Assembly: GCA_945957405.1 (NCBI GenBank)
Contig: CAMFLL010000029.1
Location: forward strand, 1 to 36,819
DNA: 36,819 bases
Reading direction: 5' to 3'
From: an uncultured Mycolicibacterium sp.
GTDB lineage: Bacteria; Actinomycetota; Actinomycetes; Mycobacteriales; Mycobacteriaceae
A program made the translations under genes and the position numbers. Within the stretch, counting starts at the first letter, position 1, and each line of letters starts with the position of its first letter. Positions 23,070 through 32,100 of this stretch are shown in pieces. Under the pieces are notes generated by a model. The model was not told where the DNA came from. It ran no database searches and saw only the letters and a list, made by a program, of their open reading frames with translations.

Positions 23070-23157
23070 CCACCTCACATCACTACAGCGCGTCGTCATA
23101 CGCGGCCTCTACACAACCCGGTATGTCTTGCCACTTCACATCACTGCGCGCGCGTCG
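23070..23157. repeat. Pair of 26-bp direct repeats
   Basis: CCACCTCACATCACTACAGC (from 23070) and CCACTTCACATCACTGCGCG (from 23131), each followed by GCGTCG, match at most positions. They are 61 bases apart, upstream of the SOS box. The function is unknown; they may be protein-binding sites or part of the repeated 13E12 unit. Confidence 0.5.
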
Positions 23158-23160
23158 GCC

Positions 23161-23187
23161 TGTGGATGAAGTGCTGACTGTGGATAA
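23161..23187. other. DnaA-box-like pair
   Basis: TGTGGATGA (23161-23169) and TGTGGATAA (23179-23187) are 18 bases apart. The second is the exact complement of the TTATCCACA consensus. A chance hit is possible in a window of this size, but two in tandem beside an SOS box and a mobile-DNA-associated gene is notable. Confidence 0.35.
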
Positions 23188-23260
23188 GTCGCCGGTTTCC
23201 GCGTCGAGGTCGTGTTCGGATGCGTTGTCGCGCAGTCAATGTCAGCCGGCCTGAGTAGTG

Positions 23261-23276
23261 TCGAACACATGTTCGA
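23261..23276. promoter_or_regulatory. LexA SOS box
   Basis: TCGAACACATGTTCGA matches the mycobacterial SOS-box consensus TCGAAC-N4-GTTCGA at every position and is fully palindromic. It overlaps the ATG (23269-23271) of the 13E12-type gene. Several 13E12 genes of M. tuberculosis are known to carry LexA sites and to be induced by DNA damage, so the same is expected here. Confidence 0.85.
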
Positions 23277-25077
23277 TGATCTGCCGGATCCTTCCACCTG
23301 TGGGGAGCTCACCTTAGAGGCGATGGTCTCCGCGATCGGGGCGTTCCACCGGGCGGAAGCCACCATGGTCGCGCGCAATTGGGCATTCATCGCCCGATTG
23401 CTGGCCCATCACAAAGACAATGCCGCCGAGGAGGAGAAAACCTGGGCATACGACGAGTGGGCCGCCGTCCGCGACCAGGTGGGGCCCGCGATGCGGCTCA
23501 GCCCGCGCCGAGCCTCCGGCCAGATGCGCCTCGCCGAAGGACTCGCCAGCCGACTGCCGCGGGTGGCCGCGCTGCTGGACGCCGGGTCGATCAACACCCG
23601 GGTCGCCGAGACCATCGTCTACCGCACCGAACTTCTCACCCCCGCGGTACACAACGCCGTGGACGCGGAGATCGCCGAACAGGCCGGCGGGTTCACCACC
23701 TTGTCCGAAGAAGCCCTGGAGCTGGCGCTCGACGCCATCATCGAAGAACACGACCCCGACGCCTGCCGCCGCTACCAGGAAGCCGCCAAGAACTGTGAGG
23801 TCGCGTTCGGGAAGCGTGACGACGCCACCGGCACCTCGTCGGTGTACGGGCGAATCTCGGCAGCTGACGCTGAGCTCGGTACCAGAGTCCTCAATGCCCT
23901 GGCTGCCACTGTCTGCCCGAACGATCCACGCAGTAGAGGGGAATTGCGGGCCGCAGCGCAGGGGGCGGTCTACCGCCGCCAGGATCGACTGATCTGCCAG
24001 TGTGCGGACCCCACGTGCCAGGCAGCCACCCTCCCCTCCACCGTGCCCTCAGCTGTGATCCACGTCCTGGCCGACAAAGCCGCCCTCGACGCTGCGCTGG
24101 CTCAGATCGACGGTCTCCGGCAGGCCCAGTCCGCCGGCTCCGCCGCACCGCCAGCCGTGGACTTCGAGGCGGTGCTCAGGCAGGCCGACGCCGCCGAGGC
24201 CGCCCACACCGCCACCCCGCCCGACGAACCACCTTGGGCACACCGCACCCCCATCCCACCCGATCCCGACGACGACGACGATCCGCAGGGCGGCACCGGC
24301 AGTTCGCCGCAACCACCGCCCGGGCCCAGTGACCCCGAAGCCAAAGTCGAAGCCGAGACTCAGCAGGAAAATCCGAAAAAGACTGTACAACAACCTGATT
24401 CACCGCACGAAACACCGCAGGCACCGGCCGCGTGCACCCCACATCGGCGGCCGAAGCCGGCGGTCACCCTGGGCGGCGCCATCATCCCACTAGGGCTGCT
24501 GGCCGAACTCCTGCGCACCGGCGCCGCCGTGAAAGCGCTGCCGATCCCCGGCGCTCAACCCGCCACCGGCTACCGATTCACCGGCAGCGTGCGCGAATTC
24601 ATCCAATGCCGCGACATGCGGTGCCGGTTCCCGGGCTGCAATCGCAAAGCCGAACACGCCGACATCGACCACACCATCCCGTACGGCGTCGATGGTGGCG
24701 CCACCCACCCCTCCAACGGCAAAGCGCTCTGCCGAGAACATCACTTGGCCAAAACGTTTCGCGGTGGGCCCACCGGGTGGCACGACGAACAACTGCCCAA
24801 CGGCGACGTGCACTGGACCGCCCCCACCGGCCACCGTTACCTCACCCAACCCGTCGTCAAGCTGCTGTTCCCGGACTGGGACCCCACCACCGCGTCCTTG
24901 CCCCCGCCGATGCGTGAGAGGCGCCGCAACACCGATCCGGAAATCACCATGCCCATACGCAAGAAGACGCGCGAAGAAGACCGCGAGCAACGCATCAAGA
25001 CCGAACGGGAGTACAACGCCTCACAACGCGCCCTCGAGCAATCCGGACAGCTCAGACAAAGTAGGCGCCGGTCTTGA
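23269..25077 (+). CDS. 13E12-type DUF222 / HNH endonuclease-domain protein
   Basis: The 602-aa product has an N-terminal DUF222 helical domain (about residues 1-300), a Pro/Asp-rich linker (about 310-380) and a C-terminal HNH nuclease domain (about 445-495). The latter has CRFPGC, the HADIDH metal/catalytic His, NGKALCREHHLAK and the zinc-like Cys pairs, all intact. The family (REP13E12) is multicopy in mycobacteria and is a phage integration hot spot in M. tuberculosis; its biological role is not established. ATG at 23269 lies inside a perfect SOS box. The frame is open upstream to 23212 but starting there would put the SOS box in the coding sequence, and there is no ribosome binding site for either. 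The 3' end overlaps the convergent SDR gene by 26 bases. Confidence 0.9.
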   Translation: MFDDLPDPSTCGELTLEAMVSAIGAFHRAEATMVARNWAFIARLLAHHKDNAAEEEKTWAYDEWAAVRDQVGPAMRLSPRRASGQMRLAEGLASRLPRVAALLDAGSINTRVAETIVYRTELLTPAVHNAVDAEIAEQAGGFTTLSEEALELALDAIIEEHDPDACRRYQEAAKNCEVAFGKRDDATGTSSVYGRISAADAELGTRVLNALAATVCPNDPRSRGELRAAAQGAVYRRQDRLICQCADPTCQAATLPSTVPSAVIHVLADKAALDAALAQIDGLRQAQSAGSAAPPAVDFEAVLRQADAAEAAHTATPPDEPPWAHRTPIPPDPDDDDDPQGGTGSSPQPPPGPSDPEAKVEAETQQENPKKTVQQPDSPHETPQAPAACTPHRRPKPAVTLGGAIIPLGLLAELLRTGAAVKALPIPGAQPATGYRFTGSVREFIQCRDMRCRFPGCNRKAEHADIDHTIPYGVDGGATHPSNGKALCREHHLAKTFRGGPTGWHDEQLPNGDVHWTAPTGHRYLTQPVVKLLFPDWDPTTASLPPPMRERRRNTDPEITMPIRKKTREEDREQRIKTEREYNASQRALEQSGQLRQSRRRS

Positions 25078-25954
25078 GATCGTCGAGCAGCGTCGGATGT
25101 TCCGGCGTCCAGCCCAGCAGCTGCTGAGTCAGTACGCTGGAAGTCGGATTGTCCAGTGAGGCAACCCATCCGATGAATCCGAGCTGCTCGGTGGCCTGCT
25201 CCAGCGAGACACTGACGGCGGGCACCGCGAGCTGCGCGCCAATCACCTGCGCGATCTCCCGGAACGGCACGCCCTGTTCGGCGGCACCGTGCAGTACCGA
25301 ACCGGCCGGTGCCGATTCCACCGCCAACCGGTACAGGCGCGCGGCATCGACGTTGTGTACCGCGGGCCACCGGTTTGCCCCGTCGTCGATGTAGAGCGCC
25401 TGTCCCGTCGTGCGTGCGTTGGTGATGAGCGTGGGGACGAATCCGTGGTGATCGGTCGGCCCGTGCACCGTGGGCGCCAGCCGGACCACCGAGGCACGCA
25501 CCCCGTGACCGGCCAGGGCCAAGGTGGCGTTCTCCGAAGCGACCCGCGCCCCAGACGGGTCGACGTGGGTTTCCTCGGTACCGAGCTCACTCGACGAACC
25601 AGTGGCCAGCATGGCCGTGCCGGAGGTGTTGACGAACGGTTTACCCGAACCGCCCAGGGCGGCGCCCATGGCCTCGACGGCCTGGAGATCGGAGACGGCG
25701 GCGCCGGCGTAGTCGGCGAAATCGTGTTTGAAGGCCAGGTGGATCACGCCGTCGGCGTCGCCGGCCGCCCGGGCCAGGACGTCGAGGTCGTCGAGCGTGC
25801 CGCGCACCACCTGGGCCCCGGCCGCCGTCAACGACTCGGCCGAGGCGTCGGAGCGGGCCAGGCCGCTGACCTGATGACCGTTGTCGAGCAGCTCGCGGAC
25901 CACGAGCGAACCGATGTGCCCCGAGGCACCGGTGACGAAAATGCGCATCTTCAT
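25052..25954 (-). CDS. NAD(P)-dependent SDR-family epimerase/reductase
   Basis: The 300-aa extended or atypical SDR starts MKMRIFVTGASGHIGSLVVR with the TGASGHIG dinucleotide-binding loop. IHLAFKHDF and TSGTAMLA follow in the expected order. The usual catalytic YxxxK is not visible (VASENATLAL stands in the region), which is a feature of the NmrA-like or atypical SDRs that have lost dehydrogenase activity or use other residues. The substrate is unknown. ATG at 25954 (or 25948) follows GGAGCAAAGGA; the frame upstream to 26221 overlaps the TetR gene and is not used. It is divergent from a TetR gene with two operators in between, so it is probably the target of that regulator. Confidence 0.85.
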   Translation of the reverse strand: MKMRIFVTGASGHIGSLVVRELLDNGHQVSGLARSDASAESLTAAGAQVVRGTLDDLDVLARAAGDADGVIHLAFKHDFADYAGAAVSDLQAVEAMGAALGGSGKPFVNTSGTAMLATGSSSELGTEETHVDPSGARVASENATLALAGHGVRASVVRLAPTVHGPTDHHGFVPTLITNARTTGQALYIDDGANRWPAVHNVDAARLYRLAVESAPAGSVLHGAAEQGVPFREIAQVIGAQLAVPAVSVSLEQATEQLGFIGWVASLDNPTSSVLTQQLLGWTPEHPTLLDDLKTGAYFV

Positions 25955-25969
25955 TCCTTTGCTCCATGC

Positions 25970-26018
25970 GATGTCAGGGGATGACATCAACCTACGCCTG
26001 ATGTCAGCGTCTGTCATC
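25970..26018. promoter_or_regulatory. Two TetR operators between the SDR and TetR genes
   Basis: GATGTCA-N5-TGACATC (25970-25988) is a perfect inverted repeat with 7-bp arms. GATGTCA-N5-TGTCATC (26000-26018) is the same pattern with one mismatch. Both have 19-base length and are 30 bases apart, in an 80-base divergent region. They are almost certainly binding sites of the adjacent TetR repressor. Confidence 0.75.
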
Positions 26019-26022
26019 GCCG

Positions 26023-26035
26023 TAGAATTCCCGCA
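26023..26035 (+). promoter_or_regulatory. -10 element of the TetR gene, leaderless mRNA predicted
   Basis: TAGAAT (26023-26028, TANNNT) ends seven bases before the ATG at 26035, so the transcription start would coincide with the A of ATG. No Shine-Dalgarno sequence precedes the start. The -35 region overlaps the second operator. Confidence 0.5.
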
Positions 26036-26592
26036 TGGGCCGCTGGGAACCGGACGCGCGTGGCCGCCTGGAACGGGCGGCGCTGGAGCTGTACCACGAG
26101 CGCGGGTTCGACCAGACCACCGTCGCCGAGATCGCCGAACGCGCCGGGCTGACCGAACGCACATTCTTCCGGCACTTCGCCGACAAACGGGAGGTGCTCT
26201 TCGGCGGCGGCGAGCTGGCACAGTCCATCGCCGGTGCGCTCGACGCGGTGCCCGACACCGTGCCGCCGCTGGACGCCGTGGCCGACGCGTTGACGGCGAT
26301 CTCCGGGTTCTTCGAGGAGCGCAGGCCCTACAGCGAGAAACGACAGACGGTGATCGCCGCCAATCCGGGGCTGCAGGAACGCGAGCTCATCAAACTGGCG
26401 TCGATGGCCACCACCATCGGTGATGCGCTGCGCCGCCGCGGTATTGGCGAACCGGCAGCGAGCCTGACCGCTGAGGCGGGGATCGCCGTGTTCAAGGTCG
26501 CCTTCGAACGCTGGCTCGCCGACCGCTCGGGGCGCAGCTTTGCCGAACACATCCGGGAGTCACTCGCCGAACTCAGGGCTGTGACGGGCTGA
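26035..26592 (+). CDS. TetR-family regulator of the SDR gene
   Basis: The 185-aa protein has an N-terminal HTH domain (RLERAALELYHERGFDQTTV, AEIAERAGLTERTFFRHFAD, KREVLF; about residues 10-58) and a helical C-terminal domain of TetR_C type for ligand binding and dimerisation. It is transcribed divergently from the SDR gene and shares two operators with it, the standard arrangement for a repressor that controls its own gene and a detoxifying enzyme. The inducer is unknown. The 3' end overlaps the convergent UvrA-like gene by 20 bases. Confidence 0.9.
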   Translation: MGRWEPDARGRLERAALELYHERGFDQTTVAEIAERAGLTERTFFRHFADKREVLFGGGELAQSIAGALDAVPDTVPPLDAVADALTAISGFFEERRPYSEKRQTVIAANPGLQERELIKLASMATTIGDALRRRGIGEPAASLTAEAGIAVFKVAFERWLADRSGRSFAEHIRESLAELRAVTG

Positions 26593-29095
26593 GCCGTGCC
26601 GCCAGGTACGGCGCGGTGCGGCTGCCCCGGTGCGCGGCGATTGTCTGCGGCGAGCCGGCCGCCACCACGGTGCCGCCGTCGTCACCGCCGCCCGGCCCCA
26701 GGTCGATGACGTGGTCGGCGCCCGCGACGACGTTCATATCGTGTTCGGCGACCACAACAGTGTTCCCGGCATCGACCAGCCGGTGCAGCTGGCGTTCCAG
26801 CAGTTCGACGTCGGAGGGATGCAGCCCGGTGGTGGGTTCGTCGAGGACATAGAGCGTGTGGCCACGTTTGGCGCGCTGGAGTTCCGAGGCGAGCTTGATA
26901 CGTTGCGCCTCGCCGCCGGACAGTTCGGTGGCCGGTTGACCGAGGCGCAGATACCCGAGCCCGACATCGCGCAGTGTCACCAGACTCCTTGCCGCGCTGG
27001 GTAGATCGGCCAGGAATTCCGTCGCCTCGTCGACGGTCATGGCGAGCACGTCGGCGATGGTGCGGTCCCGGTAGGTGACTTCCAGGGTTTCGTCGGAGTA
27101 GCGGGCACCACCGCAGGTCGGGCAGGTGGCGTAAGTGCCCGGCAGGAACAGCAGCTCGACCGCCACGAAACCCTCACCCTGGCAGGTGTCGCAGCGCCCC
27201 TCGGCGACGTTGAACGAGAACCGACCCGCACTCCAGCCACGCCGGCGCGCGTCGTCGGTGTCCGCGAATGCCTTGCGGACGGCGTCGAACAACCCGGTGT
27301 AGGTCGCCAGGTTGGAGCGCGGGGTCCGTCCGATCGGTCGTTGGTCGACTGTGACGAGGCGGTCGATGATCTCAGCCCCCTCGGCGGTCACGCCGATACT
27401 GGCATCCTGGTCGATGTCGAGCAGTTCGGTGTCACCGTCGGCGGTGTCGTCGGCGGGCTCGGCGGCCCGACCGAGGCGCCGGGCGATGACGTCGCCCAGG
27501 ACCTTGCAGACCAGCGTCGACTTGCCGGATCCGGACACCCCGGTGACGGCCACGAACGACCCAAGGGGGATGTCGACGTCGACGTCGCGCAGATTGTGAA
27601 ACGTGATACCGCGCAGCCGCAAGGTACCGATGGGCGTACGAGTCTCGTTGCGCACATTGATGTTTCGGTCGAACAGGTAGCGGCGGGTGACCGAGGGCGC
27701 GATATCGGCGAGCCCGGCCACGGGACCGCTGTAGAGCACGTCACCGCCCAGCTCGCCGGCGCCGGGCCCGACGTCGACGATCCAGTCGGCGCGCCGCACC
27801 ACGTCCATGTCGTGTTCGACGACGAACAGTGAGTTACCGGCGCGCCGGAGCCGGTCCAGCACTTCGAGCAGGGGCTCGGCGTCGGCCGGATGCAGCCCCG
27901 CCGACGGTTCGTCGAGCACATAGAGGACACCGAACAACCCGGCACGCAGCTGGGTGGCCAACCGCAGGCGCTGCAGTTCACCGGGCGACACCGTGGGGGT
28001 TCGGCGGTGCAGGCTCAGATACCCGAGCCCGAGGTCGACGAGCACCGCGATGCGGGCCACCAGGTCGGCGGCGATCATGGTCGCCACCTCGGTGTGCTCA
28101 CCGGAAGCGGTGGACTCATAGGCGGCGTCGAACTCCGTCCTTGCCGCGGCCGGCTGCAACACCTCGGCCAGAGTGGTCAGCGGCATACAGACCAGCTCGG
28201 CGACATTGCGGCCGGCGAACGTCACCGCCAACGCCTCGGGTCGCAGCCCGGAGCCGTCGCACACCGGGCAGTCCACGCTGTCGACGTACTGCAGAACCCG
28301 TCGTCGCATCATCGCGCTCTGCGAGTTGGCCAGGGTGTGGCGGACGTGGCGTTCGGCACTGGAGAAGGTGCCGTTGTAGTAATAGTCGGCGGTGACGTTG
28401 TGCCGGTCGGGATGGATCTGGACGGTCGGCTGCTCGTCGGTGAACAAGATCCAATCCCGTTGCCGCTTGGTCAGTTTGCGCCACGGCTTGTCGATGTCGT
28501 AACCGAGCACGATGAGGATGTCCCGCAGGTTCTGGCCCTGCCACGCCCCGGGCCAGGCGGCGACAGCACCCTCGCGGATGGTCAGCGACGGGTCGGGTAC
28601 CAGCGTCTCCTCGGTCACGCGGTGGATCCGGCCCAGGCCGTGGCACTCCGGGCACGCGCCGACGGTCGTGTTCGGGGAGAACGCATCGGAGTCCAACCGG
28701 TCGGTCGCGCCGGGCGGATAGGTGCCGGCCCGGGACAGCAGCATTCGCAGCAGGTTCGACAGTGTGGTGACGGTGCCCACGGTGGATCGTGAACTGGTGG
28801 CGCCGCGGCGCTGTTGGAGCGCCACCGCGGGCGGCAGTCCGGTGATGTCGTCGACCTTCGGGGCGTCGTTGGGCAGCAGCAGCCGACGGGCATACGGCGC
28901 CACCGATTCGAAGTATCGGCGCTGCGCCTCGGCGTAGATGGTGCCGAATGCCAGCGACGACTTCCCCGACCCGGACACACCGGTGAAGACCACGAACGCG
29001 TCCCTCGGGGCGGCGACGTCCACCGACCTCAGATTGTGCACGCGTGAGGCGTACACACGAACGTAGGTGTCTGGGCGGTCGGGTTGGTCCTGCAC
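26573..29095 (-). CDS. UvrA2-like ABC ATPase
   Basis: The 840-aa protein has the UvrA architecture with two ABC ATPase modules: Walker A GVSGSGKSS (about residue 40) and GVSGSGKST (about 521), signature sequences and LYVLDEPSAGLHP / LYVLDEPTTGLHP Walker B regions. Zinc-module cysteine pairs are CPECHGLG, CPVCDGSG, CDTCQGEG and CPTCGG. At 840 residues it is about 100 shorter than housekeeping UvrA (about 950) and appears to lack the UvrB-binding insertion, as in UvrA2 proteins linked to resistance to DNA-binding drugs. A repair role in nucleotide excision is therefore doubtful. It starts with GTG at 29095, 22 bases after the stop of the nitrate reductase gene, so it may be co-transcribed. Confidence 0.9.
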   Translation of the reverse strand: MQDQPDRPDTYVRVYASRVHNLRSVDVAAPRDAFVVFTGVSGSGKSSLAFGTIYAEAQRRYFESVAPYARRLLLPNDAPKVDDITGLPPAVALQQRRGATSSRSTVGTVTTLSNLLRMLLSRAGTYPPGATDRLDSDAFSPNTTVGACPECHGLGRIHRVTEETLVPDPSLTIREGAVAAWPGAWQGQNLRDILIVLGYDIDKPWRKLTKRQRDWILFTDEQPTVQIHPDRHNVTADYYYNGTFSSAERHVRHTLANSQSAMMRRRVLQYVDSVDCPVCDGSGLRPEALAVTFAGRNVAELVCMPLTTLAEVLQPAAARTEFDAAYESTASGEHTEVATMIAADLVARIAVLVDLGLGYLSLHRRTPTVSPGELQRLRLATQLRAGLFGVLYVLDEPSAGLHPADAEPLLEVLDRLRRAGNSLFVVEHDMDVVRRADWIVDVGPGAGELGGDVLYSGPVAGLADIAPSVTRRYLFDRNINVRNETRTPIGTLRLRGITFHNLRDVDVDIPLGSFVAVTGVSGSGKSTLVCKVLGDVIARRLGRAAEPADDTADGDTELLDIDQDASIGVTAEGAEIIDRLVTVDQRPIGRTPRSNLATYTGLFDAVRKAFADTDDARRRGWSAGRFSFNVAEGRCDTCQGEGFVAVELLFLPGTYATCPTCGGARYSDETLEVTYRDRTIADVLAMTVDEATEFLADLPSAARSLVTLRDVGLGYLRLGQPATELSGGEAQRIKLASELQRAKRGHTLYVLDEPTTGLHPSDVELLERQLHRLVDAGNTVVVAEHDMNVVAGADHVIDLGPGGGDDGGTVVAAGSPQTIAAHRGSRTAPYLAARLSPSQP

Positions 29096-29117
29096 CTAGC
29101 CCATTGTGCAGGGCCGG

Positions 29118-32100
29118 TCAGTACACGTCGCGGACATAGCGCTTCTCGGCGACGAGTCCACGTGTGTAGTCGTGGGCCTGATCGGCCGACATACCGCCGT
29201 GCTCCCTGATGATGTCGGTCAACGCCGCGTCGACATCCTTGGCCATGCGCGACGCGTCCCCGCAGACGTAGAAGTGGGCGCCGTCGGCCAGCCAGCGCCA
29301 CACCTCGGCGCCGGCGTCACGCATCTTGTGCTGCACGTACACCCGCTTCTTCTGGTCACGGGAGAACGCGAGATCGAGATGGTTGAGTAGACCGTCGTCG
29401 ACCATGTCCTCGAGGTCCGACCGGTAGTAGAAATTCGCGTCGCGGTGCTGATCACCGAAGAACAACCAGTTTCGGCCGGTGTGGCCCAGAGCCCGGCGCT
29501 CCTGCAGGAAGCCACGAAACGGTGCGATACCGGTGCCCGGCCCCACCATGATCATCGGGATGTCCGACTCGGCCGGTGGTCGGAAGTGCGGGGATCGCTG
29601 CAGGAAGACCGGCACGGGTGCATCGGCCCGATCGGCCAGGAATGTCGAGGCGACACCACCGCGCGCACCGCCGTCGGCTCCGCGGTAGCGCACCACCGAC
29701 ACCGTCAACTGCACCTCGTGCGGGCTGACCAGCGGGCTCGACGATATCGAGTACTGCCGCGGCGTCAGGCGAACCAACACTTCCTGCCACAACGCCGGGT
29801 CGACCCGCACCGGGACCTGCTGCACCAGGTCGAGGCCGTTGCGGCCGACGGACCACTTGCCGAGATCGGCGCCATCCCGGGCGTGCTCGGCGACGAATTC
29901 CAGCAGGTTGGGGGTGACCCGGCAGATGTCATAGGAGTTCGTCAGCGCGTCACGCAGACTCGTCGGCTCGCCGTCCACCGTGACCGCGTCCGCACCGCAC
30001 AGGCCTGTGGCCGACAGCCAGCCGTCCACGGCATGCGCGCTGTTGACCGCGTAGACACCAAGGGAGTCCCCCGCCGAGTACCTGATGCCATGTTCGGCGA
30101 CCGCCGCTGAGATGTCGAAACCGAACTGCCGCACCTCTTTTGCCGCACCCGGCGGCGTCAGCAGAGTGTTGCGCACCAGCGGCGCCGCTACCGGCCGGGC
30201 CCGGGTGAACGGCTCGGGCACCTTCCGCGCTGTGGCCGGCGTGAGCTGGCGCGTCGTCGAGTCCTGGACCAATGTCGTGACCCGGTCGGCCCAGTCGGCC
30301 ATCGGCGCATCGTCGTACGCCTCGCATTCGGTCCGGTCCAGCAGCTTGCTGGCGCCCAGGTCCTCGAGGCGGGCGTCGAGTGATTTGGCGTAACCGCAGA
30401 AGTTGTCGTAGGACCGGTCGCCGATGCCAAGAACCGCATAGCGCAGGCCGTCGAGGTTGGGGGCATCCGGTGCCGCCAACCGATCCCAGAAGTCGGCGCC
30501 GTTATCGGGTGGACCGCCGTCGCCGAAGGTCGAGGTCACCACGATGACGTCGCGGGCCGACGTCAGCGCCGACAGGTCGCAGTCGTTCATGTTCATCAGA
30601 TCCGAACTGCCACCGAGCTGTTCGGCCACGCGCGCGGCGAACTCCTCGGCATTGCCCGTCTGCGAAGCCCACATCACCAGCGGCCCGGTCGCCGCCAGGG
30701 TATCGGGCTCCCCCGTGGCGCCCGCGAGCCTGGAGTGGGCCCCGGCGAGCATGCCGTCGACCCACAGCCGCACCGCAGATCGCACCGGCGCCGCACCGGG
30801 CAGCACCGGTACGCCGGGGTCGCCGTCGACGGTCCCGGCCAGAAACGCTGCGATGTAGATCTTCTCGTCGCCGGTGAGCGCCGGTGGCTTCAGTGCGTGC
30901 AGGTCGAGCGCGGCGACGAGAGGATGGCCGGCCGTTGCGATCTCCGCGGCCACCGGAGTCAAGGCCACCGCACACACCTTGAACTCCGGTTGCAGCGAGT
31001 CGGGATCCACCGCGTCGCTGGTGAGTGCGTTCACGGTCAGATCCGCACCGTGGGTGTCATTCCAGTGAAACGGGACCCAGACGTTACCGGGTAACACACG
31101 GTCGGTGACCACCGCAGGCAACAGCACCCGCCCGCGCCGCGACGTCACTTCGACACGGCCACCGTCGGTGATACCGGACCGCCCGGCGTCCTCCGGGTGG
31201 ATCTCCACGAACGGACCGCTGTTGAGTTTGTTGAGTTTGTCGACCCGTCCCGTCTTGGTCATGGTGTGCCACTGGTGTTGCAGCCGGCCGGTGTTGAGCA
31301 CGAACGGATGATCGTCGTCCGGCATCTCGGCGGGCGCCATGTGCGGGCGGGGATGAAAGACGGCGCGTCGCGACGCCGTCGGAAACGCCAGCCGGGGCGT
31401 GGTGCCGTCGGCGTCGGTGTGAAGGTGCTGGCTGATGCCGTCGTTGAGATAACGGATGGGATGGCGGTCCTGGTCGGCGTCGGTGCCCGCCGGTGGGCAC
31501 GGCCATTGCACAGGTGTGTCGCGCAGCCGGTCGTAGGTGATTCCGCGCAGGTCATAACCCGTCGTGGGATTGTGGAACCGCCGGATCTCGTCGAACACCT
31601 GCTCGCTGGATTTGAACGCGAAATCCGCACCGAAACCCAGATGGTGGGCGATATCGCAGATCAGCTCCCAGTCGGGGCGCGCCTCCCCCAGCGGCGGGAC
31701 GGACTGCTGCAACAGGGTGAGGTTGCGCTCGGAGTTCACCATGACGGCATCGGACTCGGCCCACAGCGCCGCGGGCAGCGCGATGTCCGCATAGCGATTG
31801 GTCGCCGTGTCACGGTAGGCGTCCTGCGTGATCACCAGTTCGGCGTTCTCCAACGCTGCGATCACCGTCGCCCGGTTCGCCACCGTGGCAACGGGATTGG
31901 TGCAGATGATCCAGCACGCCTTGATGTCACCGGCCGCCATCTGCTCGAACATTGCGATGGTGCCGGGGCCGACGTCGCTGCGGATGCTGCCGTTCGGCAG
32001 ACCCCACTGCTCCTCCACGAACGCGCGGTCGTCGGCCGCGAGAACGGACCGCTGCCCGGGCAGGCCGGGTCCCATGTAACCCATTTCGCGACCACCCATG

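Larger units (their letters stand above)
22447..23260. other. Gene-free stretch with mobile-element scars
   Basis: No gene is convincing. The stretch holds an operator-like site (22553-22567), a tRNA 3' fragment (22909-22954), a small hairpin (22952-22966, CGCCC/GGGCG), the second copy of the 58-bp repeat (22979-23037), two copies of a 26-bp direct repeat and two DnaA-box-like sequences. It leads to the SOS box of the 13E12 gene. Confidence 0.5.
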
